The notes under the pieces were generated by a model, which did no database searches, had not been told where the DNA came from, and worked only from the letters and a program-made list of their open reading frames with translations. A stretch of 64,000 bases of DNA, taken from contig CAWEDV010000005.1 in the NCBI GenBank assembly GCA_963807975.1, positions 186,001-250,000 on the forward strand, given 5' to 3'. Positions 26,025-33,769 of this stretch are shown here, piece by piece. Every line of letters starts with the position of its first letter. Positions within the stretch are counted from its first letter, which is position 1. The translations under genes were made by a program, and so were the position numbers. Source of the DNA: JAACFF01 sp963807975. Its GTDB lineage: Bacteria > Chloroflexota > Anaerolineae > Promineifilales > Promineifilaceae.

Positions 26025-26488
26025 CGGTATTTTTCCCGTAAAGCTCGTTCAACCTGCCGCTGTGCATCCTTCTTAGCCAAGTCCGCTCGCTTATCTCTTT
26101 CCGCTTTACCGCGTGCCAGGGCGATCTCTACCTTTGCCAAACCATCTTTCAAGTACAACTTCGTCGGTACCACCGTTAGCCCCTTCTGCGCCAGTGCATC
26201 AATAATCTTATTGATCTCCCGTCTGTGAAGCAGCAATTTACGAGGACGAGTCGGTTCGTGGTTTTCACGATTTCCGTGGGCATAGGGAGAAATATTAGCT
26301 TCGATTAACCATAGTTCCCCTTCCCTCGCTTGAACGAACCCACGGCGCAAACTAACCTGGTTAGCACGAACAGATTTTATCTCTGTACCCGTAAGCACCA
26401 GCCCGGCTTCAAAGCGGTCAAGTAAATGATAATCGTGAGATGCCCGCCGATTCTTGCTAACGATCTTTATTCCTGTCTTTTTTGTCAT
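26021..26488 (-). CDS. smpB: SsrA-binding protein
   Basis: A 155-aa SmpB that delivers tmRNA to stalled ribosomes. Signatures are NRRASHDYHLLDRFEAGLVLTGTEIKS, split over the OB-fold, then ANISPY, RPRKLLLH and GLTVVPTKLYLKDG, with the basic C-terminal tail RQVERALREKYR. ATG at 26488 gives MTKKTGIKIVSKNR, the common length; a TTG at 26500 would add four residues. Its stop overlaps the stop of the opposite-strand cytochrome fusion by a few bases. The tmRNA gene (ssrA) is not visible nearby. Two S41 proteases follow upstream on the same strand. Confidence 0.96.
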   Translation of the reverse strand: MTKKTGIKIVSKNRRASHDYHLLDRFEAGLVLTGTEIKSVRANQVSLRRGFVQAREGELWLIEANISPYAHGNRENHEPTRPRKLLLHRREINKIIDALAQKGLTVVPTKLYLKDGLAKVEIALARGKAERDKRADLAKKDAQRQVERALREKYR

Positions 26489-26512
26489 AAGTTGAACCAA
26501 TTGCTGCCCAGG

Positions 26513-27922
26513 TTATTCCCCATCCAGCAAAAACTCAATGGCCCGCTGCAGTTGGCCATCCGCTTCCCCACCCAAATCTGTTGGCGTAGGAATCTCAATA
26601 TCCGGTGTAATACCTTCTTCGCTTATCGATTTGTTATCTGGTGTATACCAACGAGCAGTGGTTACCCGTAATTCCGATCCATCACTTAATTTGTGCACCA
26701 GTTGCACAGAGCCTTTACCAAACGTGGCTTCACCAATTATCACACCTCTTTCCCGATCTTGAACAGCTCCCGCGACAATTTCTGACGCGCTCGCACTTCC
26801 TGCATTTACCAACACCACAAGCGGCAAACGCTCGCCCAAGTCACCATCATCTGCATCAAACGTTTCATCAATTCCGTTGGCGCTCCGCTCAAACAATATA
26901 ACCCCATCAGTTAAAAAAACATCTGCGACCCCAACCGCCTCGTCAAGAAACCCGCCGCCATTGTCACGCAGATCAAGTATGATCCCCTGTGGATTCTGTA
27001 TAAGAAGCTCATCCAATGCGTCAACCACGGACGTTTCCGCACTGCGTGTAAAACTTGACAGCTTCACATATGCAATTGGAAATTCCTCGCTGCCCATCAT
27101 CCCTTTTTCAACCACAGGCACGACAAATGTGGTCCGGACTATCTCGAATTCCAGCGGGTTTTCTTCGCCCGCACGCTGAATCGTCAGAACAACCATACTT
27201 CCTTCAGGTCCTCGAATCATCAAGAGAACCTCGTCAAAATCCCGGCCTTCAACGCCTTCGCCGTCCACAGCAATAATCACATCGTCTGCCAACAACCCTG
27301 CCAGATCCGCCGGTTGGCCATCGATAGGTCGTGTGATTTCTATAAATCCTTCATCGTTTTCACGGACAAAAGCGCCGATTCCGGAAACAGATCCGTTCAT
27401 GTCTGCACGCATCCGTTCCGCCACCTCCGGGCGAAAGAATCGCGTGTAATCATCGTCAAGAGTTTCGAGTGATCCGGAAATAGCCGCATACATTCGTTTC
27501 CGATCATCCGGCACTTCACCGTCAAATTCTTTTTCAACAAAAGACCATACTTCATTGAAAGTGTTGAAATCCGCTTCCCCAAAATCATTCTCACTGGCTG
27601 CTGTTATCTCATTGGGCACGGCCGTTTCTACAATTGCCGGGCTGTCTGAGGGTTGCACAAGCTCAATGGTTGGTGGTATCATCTCTGGCGTCACTATCAC
27701 CTCAACATTCACTTCTCGCGTCACTTCCCTTGTAACTTCCAGTTGCTCCATGATTGGTGCTGGCGAGCTCGCAGGTTCAGCCTCAGCCATCATACTGGCT
27801 CGCCCCATCGAATACCCTCCCAATCCGGCACCTGCTATCAGAAGCACCAACATGATGGCTGATAGCAGCACAACCGGCGCTCTATTATGCGTCTTCTTTG
27901 TCGAGCGATTTTCTTCTTTCAT
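26513..27922 (-). CDS. S41 C-terminal processing peptidase with PDZ domain (copy A)
   Basis: A 469-aa CtpA-family serine protease. A single helix near residues 17-39 anchors it, followed by a ~70-residue Glu/Val/Pro-rich linker with repeats of EVTREV. Then come the N-terminal tail-domain, a PDZ domain (SGIGAFV ... VDGEGVEG ... IRGPEGS) and the catalytic core. The Ser/Lys dyad motifs are NAGSASASEIVAG (375-385) and FGKGSVQL (K403). Substrate-binding DLRDNGGG is intact. These enzymes trim C-termini of exported proteins on the outer face of the membrane. Six bases separate it from a second copy upstream on the same strand. Confidence 0.92.
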   Translation of the reverse strand: MKEENRSTKKTHNRAPVVLLSAIMLVLLIAGAGLGGYSMGRASMMAEAEPASSPAPIMEQLEVTREVTREVNVEVIVTPEMIPPTIELVQPSDSPAIVETAVPNEITAASENDFGEADFNTFNEVWSFVEKEFDGEVPDDRKRMYAAISGSLETLDDDYTRFFRPEVAERMRADMNGSVSGIGAFVRENDEGFIEITRPIDGQPADLAGLLADDVIIAVDGEGVEGRDFDEVLLMIRGPEGSMVVLTIQRAGEENPLEFEIVRTTFVVPVVEKGMMGSEEFPIAYVKLSSFTRSAETSVVDALDELLIQNPQGIILDLRDNGGGFLDEAVGVADVFLTDGVILFERSANGIDETFDADDGDLGERLPLVVLVNAGSASASEIVAGAVQDRERGVIIGEATFGKGSVQLVHKLSDGSELRVTTARWYTPDNKSISEEGITPDIEIPTPTDLGGEADGQLQRAIEFLLDGE

Positions 27923-27928
27923 GACATA

Positions 27929-29128
27929 TTATGGCAAGGATTCTTCCCGCAACAACTCCATAGCTCGTTTCAATACTTCATCACGTCCATTATCGATTGC
28001 CTCCTGAGTAAGCTCTACTTCAATATCAGGTTCCAATCCTTCCCCATCCAATTGCGTTCGCTCAGGTGTAAACCAGCGCGCAGACGTAACATGAACCGAT
28101 GACCCGTCATCAAGATCAAAAACGAGCTGAACAGATCCCTTGCCAAAAGATTTCTCATGCCCTATAAGCGTTGCTCGCCCACGATCTTGCAGCGCGCCAG
28201 CCACAATCTCCGAGGCACTCGCTGAGCCTCCATCAATTAATATGACCAAGGGCGCATCCGGTACCAAGGTTCTTAGAGACGCCTTAAAGGTTCGTTCACC
28301 TTCATCTTTACTCTGCTGCAAGAGTATCGGACCGCCATTAAGAAAATGATCCGCAACGTCAATGGCTGCATCCAACAACCCGCCCCGATTTTGTCTTAGA
28401 TCTAATACGAACTGTGTAGCCCCCTGATCGAGAAGCTCCTCCAAAGCATCTGCCACTTCACCACCACTCTCACCGCTAAAACGGGAAAGACGAATGTAGC
28501 CAATCTGCGGGTCTTCTTCCATAAGCCGGAAGACCACCGAAGGAATCAGGATATCATCACGAACGATCTCGATATCAACTTCTTCAGTTTCCCCAGGGTG
28601 CTTAACCGTCAGAACAACGGCTGTCCCCTTTTCTCCTTTTACAATATCAGCCACTTCTCCCACCGTCATTTCAGCCGTCACTTCAACACCGTCGACAGCA
28701 ATGAGGACATCACCTGACAATATCCCGGCATCTTCGGCGGGATTGCCGGGAATCGGCTCCAAAATGATCGCACCACCATCCTCCGGTCGACGTACGTAGG
28801 CGCCTATGCCCCCAAAACGGCCTTGCAGTTGCTCACGTTCATGCTCCCTGGCTACTGGTTCAACGAATAATGTATACGGATCATCCAGCGTTGCCATCGA
28901 ACCACGTATTGCCGCATAAGTCCGCTCCCGCCCTTCTGGCATATCTCCCAGGAAACTATCTTCGATTTTGCCCCATGCTTCCCAATAAACATCAAAATCT
29001 TCCTGAGCATAAACAGGGGCATTACGCGCCGATAGGACATCTTTAATGAAGTATCCTGCTGTAAATGCACATACCACCAACACGATTATCAGAAGAATTG
29101 TTAGCCCGTTTCTCGCTTTGTCAGACAT
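27929..29128 (-). CDS. S41 C-terminal processing peptidase with PDZ domain (copy B)
   Basis: A 399-aa paralogue of the next gene. The N-terminal helix (9-30) anchors it, with hardly any linker before the tail domain. The PDZ region contains GGIGAYVRR and VDGVEVTAEMTV; catalytic motifs are DGGSASASEIVAG and FGKGSVQL. The DLRQNRGG substrate loop has Q-N-R instead of the D-N-G of copy A. The pair probably comes from a tandem duplication, with different reach from the membrane. SmpB at the end of the unit recalls the link between tmRNA tagging and tail-specific proteases, though these Ctp enzymes are extracytoplasmic. Confidence 0.92.
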   Translation of the reverse strand: MSDKARNGLTILLIIVLVVCAFTAGYFIKDVLSARNAPVYAQEDFDVYWEAWGKIEDSFLGDMPEGRERTYAAIRGSMATLDDPYTLFVEPVAREHEREQLQGRFGGIGAYVRRPEDGGAIILEPIPGNPAEDAGILSGDVLIAVDGVEVTAEMTVGEVADIVKGEKGTAVVLTVKHPGETEEVDIEIVRDDILIPSVVFRLMEEDPQIGYIRLSRFSGESGGEVADALEELLDQGATQFVLDLRQNRGGLLDAAIDVADHFLNGGPILLQQSKDEGERTFKASLRTLVPDAPLVILIDGGSASASEIVAGALQDRGRATLIGHEKSFGKGSVQLVFDLDDGSSVHVTSARWFTPERTQLDGEGLEPDIEVELTQEAIDNGRDEVLKRAMELLREESLP

Positions 29129-29252
29129 AAATTGGGAAGCTCACAAAAAAGTCAGATGGTGGCTAGCAGTAGCTTGAACCATCTGACCAAACATTGATCA
29201 ATCATACAGATGAAGACATTTTAACACAGGTGTTCTGGGAGGCAATCTGCGG

Positions 29253-29258
29253 TATAAT
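29253..29258 (+). promoter_or_regulatory. candidate -10 element before the GH3 gene
   Basis: A consensus TATAAT lies 123 bases before the GH3 start in the 252-base divergent gap to the S41 genes. No convincing -35 hexamer is present. Confidence 0.35.
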
Positions 29259-29380
29259 TTTTACGTAAACGCTAATCGTATTTCGCAAAAACGCCGCTTT
29301 GCCTCTTATGTTGTTGTCGTTTACGTCGATTTATAGATTCAAATGATGGGAGTTCGCTCCCCTGTTTCAATTGGTCAAAG

Positions 29381-32338
29381 ATGGTCCGATTCTGGCATAT
29401 TGGCTTGATCCTGCTTTCCTTGATTTCGCTTTCTTTCTTTGGAGCAAGCGAGACACCTGTCTCTGCGCTTCAATCCCCCGACCGGGCCCAGGAAATCCTT
29501 GCGGCCATGACCATTGACGAACGTGTCGGTCAGTTGTTCCTCGTCTCCTTCGAAGGAGATTCGGTAAACGAAAACAGTGATGTCGCCGATTTGATCCAAA
29601 ACTACAAAGTTGGCGGTGTACTTTTGCTCCCTGGTAACGATAACTTATCGGGCTACGGTGACCCAGCCAACACCCCACAGCAAATTGCTGAACTATCTAC
29701 TGCCCTCCAGAGAGCTGCGCTGCTGGGCGATCTTCGTCCAGCAGAAGGAGGAGCTGGTGACCTGGGCCGGGAAGCTGAAACGGCTCAGACGCTCCCTCCC
29801 ACCCCTTCATCGTTCGCCCAGGTTCCGCTATTTGTGGCCATGAATCATCAGGGAACACCTTTTGGCGACATTCGTGCCCTCGGTGGGCTAACGGGCATTC
29901 CAACAAACATGGCGGTAGGAGCCACTTGGAAACCAGACTATGCCCAGCAGGTGGGTCGGATAACAGGGCAGGAATTAGAGGCTCTTGGAGTCAATATGCT
30001 TTTGGGTCCCACCTTAGACATATTAGAGGATCCCAATCCTGCCAATCTAGCCGATCTAGGAACGACCTCCTATGGTGGCAATCCTTATTGGGTTGGACTC
30101 ATGGGCAAAGCGTTTGCTACCGGAGTCCACGCTGGAAGCCAAGACCGGGTCGCGGTTATTGCCAAACATTTTCCTGGAATTGGCAGCAGTGATCGATCCA
30201 CCGATGCTGAAGTCCCCACCGTGCGTAAATCTCTCGAAGGGCTGCAGGAGGTCGAGCTCGCTCCCTTTGTTGCCGTCACCGGAGAAGCTTTTCAGGATGG
30301 TGAAACTGTTGACGGTCTTATGACCACACACATCCGTTACCAGGGTTTCCAGGGCAATATCCAAGCTAATACAGCTCCCGTCAGTTTTGACCCGCAGGCG
30401 TTGGTCACATTGATGAGCTTACCCGAATTCGCACCATGGCGCCAAACCGGTGGGCTTATCGTTTCCGATTCCCTCGGTGCTCGCAGTATTGTCCGTGTAT
30501 ATGATGATACGGAACAAGAATTCCCACACCGCCAAGTAGCCAAGGATGCCTTTTTAGCCGGAAATGATTTGCTTACCCTGTCGGATTTTGCTCTTGAAGA
30601 GGCAGCATATGCCGATCAATCGGCCAATATCAAGGATACCATTCTATGGTTCCGCGAGAAATACGAGACTGATCAATCCTTCCAACAACGTGTAGACGAA
30701 GCAGCCTTGCGCATAATTCAGCTCAAGCTCGACCTTTACGCAGAAGACCTCACTCCCGAAAACATCTTACCTGACGTAGCGAGAGTCCCCGAAACAGTTG
30801 GTCATGGAGACCCAATGGTCTTTGATCTCGCTCAATCTAGTACAACGCTCATATCTCCTAGCATAAGTGAATTAGCTGAGCGCTTGGCCAGCCCTCCCGG
30901 TGCCGGAGACAGAATAGTGATCTTTACTGATGTGCGTGAGAGCAACCAATGTAGCGACTGTCCCTTGGAGGCTGTCGTCGGTGAGGCCGCTTTTGCAGAA
31001 CGCATGATGGCCCTCTATGGGCCAAGTGCCAGTGGACAGCTTCAGCCAACACAGATAGAAAGCTTCTCCTTCACCGAACTCAATGAATTCCTCGACGCTG
31101 GACTTGACCCCATTTTCTTACCTACGCGCGAACCAATTCCCACGCTGTCGCCCGATGAATTAGATCTAAACCCAACTCCCGTGTTGACGCCTACCCCACC
31201 GGCAGACTTCCTAGTACAGGAGGGTTTACGTGGGGCAAATTGGATTGTTTTCGCTTTACTCGACAACGACACGCCCGCACCATCTTTGAGCCGCTTCTTA
31301 GCCGAAAGACCCGACATCGTGCGCGATACAAATGTCATTGTCTTCGCGCTTGACGCCCCCTATTATCTCGATTCCACAGAAATCAGTAAGCTATCCGCTT
31401 ACTACGGCATTTACAGCACTTCTGAGATGTTTATCGACACTGCCGTCCGCGCTCTATTCCAAGAAATCCCCCTCACTGGAAAAGCGCCCGTATCTATCGA
31501 AGGTATCGACTACGATCTCTCCGAGAAATTGGAGCCCGATCCAGAGCAAATAATCGAACTATTCATACTAACTGAAGAAGACACACAGTCGCCACCAAGT
31601 CAAGCGCCTCTTGAAGCAGCAATTGGCGATACCTTACAGCTCCAGACTGGCGTCATTCGTGATCGTAATGGCAACCAGGTTCCGGATGGCACCATCGTCC
31701 AATTCGTGCAGCGCGACCGTATACAGGGTACAGTGAGTATTATCGCCGAGGTTCCCACTGTGGGAGGTACGTCAAGACTTGACTACGTTCTCGAGGCACG
31801 CACTGGACCAGGGAAGTTCCGCATCACCGCAGCCGCCGGTGAGGCAGGAATCTCACAAGAAGTCGACATATCCATCGAGGACGAGGCGCAGGTGGCGATC
31901 ATCGTTCCAACTCAGGCTCCTACATCGACCTCAACACCAACACAGACGCCAACATCAACTTTGGAACCGACGTTAACAGCTACTCCTCGCCCCACTTCAA
32001 CACCAGTGCCCCCCCTTACCCCTGAAGAACCAGGGATAAGAATCGTCCTTTCCGAACTAGAAATGCTACTCACTCTCTTTACGGGTCTGATCGCCGTTGT
32101 TGTTGGAGTTCTCATTCTCTCCCAATATGAAGCGTCTGTTGCGGAAAGAATCAGTGTCCTATTATGGGCCATCATAGGAGCGCTACTGTTTTACATTTAC
32201 TATTTACTTGGGCTTCCCGGTTCGGACCTAATCCAAAGCCTGGGTAATTGGTCCGGATTGTTGACAACTTTGCTAGGCGGTGCCGCTGGATGGCTACTTC
32301 ACCAGGCCACAAGTAGTTACCGCCTCTCCCACACCTAA
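29381..32338 (+). CDS. NagZ-like GH3 protein with C-terminal membrane domain
   Basis: A 985-aa secreted, membrane-held protein. A signal peptide (1-30) precedes a GH3 N-terminal barrel (about 35-430). It shows VGQLFLVSFEG, GVNMLLGPTLDI, AKHFPGIGSSDR (K262-H263) and the nucleophile in GLIVSDSLG (D363). In NagZ the loop after KHFPG carries the Asp-His acid/base pair; an ungapped match puts Ser273 and Asp275 there, so the dyad is changed. A middle region of unknown fold (about 470-730), an Ig-like segment (about 740-840, GAAIGDT-like TLQLQTGVIRDRNGNQVPDG), a Thr/Pro stalk and two or three helices (about 890-980) follow. Likely role is surface glycan or peptidoglycan-sugar hydrolysis. The middle region may be the family's C-terminal alpha/beta domain. 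Confidence 0.82.
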   Translation: MVRFWHIGLILLSLISLSFFGASETPVSALQSPDRAQEILAAMTIDERVGQLFLVSFEGDSVNENSDVADLIQNYKVGGVLLLPGNDNLSGYGDPANTPQQIAELSTALQRAALLGDLRPAEGGAGDLGREAETAQTLPPTPSSFAQVPLFVAMNHQGTPFGDIRALGGLTGIPTNMAVGATWKPDYAQQVGRITGQELEALGVNMLLGPTLDILEDPNPANLADLGTTSYGGNPYWVGLMGKAFATGVHAGSQDRVAVIAKHFPGIGSSDRSTDAEVPTVRKSLEGLQEVELAPFVAVTGEAFQDGETVDGLMTTHIRYQGFQGNIQANTAPVSFDPQALVTLMSLPEFAPWRQTGGLIVSDSLGARSIVRVYDDTEQEFPHRQVAKDAFLAGNDLLTLSDFALEEAAYADQSANIKDTILWFREKYETDQSFQQRVDEAALRIIQLKLDLYAEDLTPENILPDVARVPETVGHGDPMVFDLAQSSTTLISPSISELAERLASPPGAGDRIVIFTDVRESNQCSDCPLEAVVGEAAFAERMMALYGPSASGQLQPTQIESFSFTELNEFLDAGLDPIFLPTREPIPTLSPDELDLNPTPVLTPTPPADFLVQEGLRGANWIVFALLDNDTPAPSLSRFLAERPDIVRDTNVIVFALDAPYYLDSTEISKLSAYYGIYSTSEMFIDTAVRALFQEIPLTGKAPVSIEGIDYDLSEKLEPDPEQIIELFILTEEDTQSPPSQAPLEAAIGDTLQLQTGVIRDRNGNQVPDGTIVQFVQRDRIQGTVSIIAEVPTVGGTSRLDYVLEARTGPGKFRITAAAGEAGISQEVDISIEDEAQVAIIVPTQAPTSTSTPTQTPTSTLEPTLTATPRPTSTPVPPLTPEEPGIRIVLSELEMLLTLFTGLIAVVVGVLILSQYEASVAERISVLLWAIIGALLFYIYYLLGLPGSDLIQSLGNWSGLLTTLLGGAAGWLLHQATSSYRLSHT

Positions 32339-32369
32339 TCCATCCACCTCAGAACAGCAGTAGAAGCTG

Positions 32370-33719
32370 TTATTGGCTGCCCATAGCGCGCTGGTAGCAT
32401 GAGTGTGCATAAACAACAACACCTGCGCTCCAGGTCAGTGGTGCCTCAGAGGAATACCAGAAGCTTTTTAGCGGTTTTCCATCACTTCCAAACACTTCGT
32501 GTACCACCTCATCTCGAACAATAAGCCCATCAATGCGATCCAGCACGATTTTTGCTTCCGCAACGCGCCCCATCTTGGTCAAAGCAACCACATGCCAACC
32601 GCCCAACCATAGCCACGCTGCCAGCGTGTGGTAATGTGGGATGCCCCCCAGGCGGTTCTCGATCGCGATATATTTCGGTCCGTATGTTTTGTCCGTGACC
32701 TGAGTTGGTACTGGTTCAGCCATATTCAGCCGTTCCATGCTATCTAGGATTAATTCGGCTTGCTCGTGAGAGGCCAATCCCCACGCTGCAGCCAGAAGGT
32801 TGCCATCACTATTTAGCAGTTCAAATTGCTCACTGGTGACAAAGTAGCCTAAATCTTCTCTCCAGAACTCATCATTGATGACACTTTTCACTTGCCCTAC
32901 CTGCTTTCCAAAGAACTCCGCATCTTCTTCAAAGCCATATTTCGCAGCCACGCTTGCAAGATCATGCAGCGCTTTCCAATAAAGGACATTGGTATAGAGC
33001 ACACGTCCCACGCGGCTTACGCTGTCAGCCCAATCCGTATACGCCCCCTGGTGCAGAAGCATATCGTCACCCAACGCATGCCCTTCCAGCCAGAGAAGCC
33101 CATTCTTCAATGCCGTCCAGTGTGTCAGGCAGAAACCCTCATCACCAACTTGATCGATATAAAGCAGTGCCGCAATGACAACCAGGGCATTCCCATCAAG
33201 CGAGATCGTATTATGGGCCGTCGTATATTTCGGTCGTATGGGTAGGTCGATCGGTTGCTGCCGGCCAATCAGCGAAATCAAATACCGTTCGAACATATTC
33301 GTTGCGTGAACCTTGACCGGAAATTGTCCCTCCGCCGTTTGGTGCTGAAGAAACACTTCCAATGTCTCTCTTAATGCTTGAATTTCATTAAGTTCATACA
33401 ATCCGAAACTAGCAAATCCGAAATCTCGAGCCCAAGGTTCCCGGAAGTTACGCATCCCCGCACACAAAACCCGCTTCTGCTGCCCGTCCGGCATATACCG
33501 CTTCTCAATACCCGCGCGTACGTTTGCCGAGGCTATCTGAATCGCTTTCTCTCTTTGTGATAGATTCGCGTCAATGCGCCCTTCTAACCGCGTCCTCACC
33601 ATCGGCGGCAGGCCTAGAAGCTTTCGCCAATAAGACACAACATACCAGCTCAACGCGCCAAGGAGAAATGCCAACACAAGCGGCAGGCGCGGTTTGATTT
33701 CTTTCAATAGTCTACTCAT
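32370..33719 (-). CDS. membrane-anchored (alpha/alpha)6 glycosidase-like protein
   Basis: A 449-aa protein. One N-terminal helix (13-30, PLVLAFLLGALSWYVVSYW) is followed by a six-hairpin glycosidase domain like those of glycogen-debranching amylo-1,6-glucosidases or GH100/GH63 enzymes. Visible landmarks are NFREPWARDFGFASFGLYEL, LDGNALVVIAALLY, YTDWADSVSRVGRVLYTNVLYW and the late PLTWSAGVVVYA. The acidic residues in REPWARDFG and TDWADS could be catalytic, but I cannot assign them. GGGAG lies 8 bases before the ATG. It is convergent with the GH3 gene. Substrate unknown; calling it a debranching enzyme would go beyond the sequence. Confidence 0.7.
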   Translation of the reverse strand: MSRLLKEIKPRLPLVLAFLLGALSWYVVSYWRKLLGLPPMVRTRLEGRIDANLSQREKAIQIASANVRAGIEKRYMPDGQQKRVLCAGMRNFREPWARDFGFASFGLYELNEIQALRETLEVFLQHQTAEGQFPVKVHATNMFERYLISLIGRQQPIDLPIRPKYTTAHNTISLDGNALVVIAALLYIDQVGDEGFCLTHWTALKNGLLWLEGHALGDDMLLHQGAYTDWADSVSRVGRVLYTNVLYWKALHDLASVAAKYGFEEDAEFFGKQVGQVKSVINDEFWREDLGYFVTSEQFELLNSDGNLLAAAWGLASHEQAELILDSMERLNMAEPVPTQVTDKTYGPKYIAIENRLGGIPHYHTLAAWLWLGGWHVVALTKMGRVAEAKIVLDRIDGLIVRDEVVHEVFGSDGKPLKSFWYSSEAPLTWSAGVVVYAHSCYQRAMGSQ

Positions 33720-33769
33720 TGTGCTCCCACCAGGATCAAGCCAGCCTATTTATTCCTACGTTTTCTTCC

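Noticed and set aside
31910..32025. Thr/Pro triplet repeats as a tandem DNA repeat
   Set aside because: They code for Pro/Thr linkers in secreted proteins and are not exact repeats; similar stretches occur near 960-1080, 25430-25470 and 47560-47660.
32353..32371. Short hairpin AACAGC/GCTGTT as a bidirectional terminator
   Set aside because: Only 6 bp, overlaps a stop codon, with no T-run.
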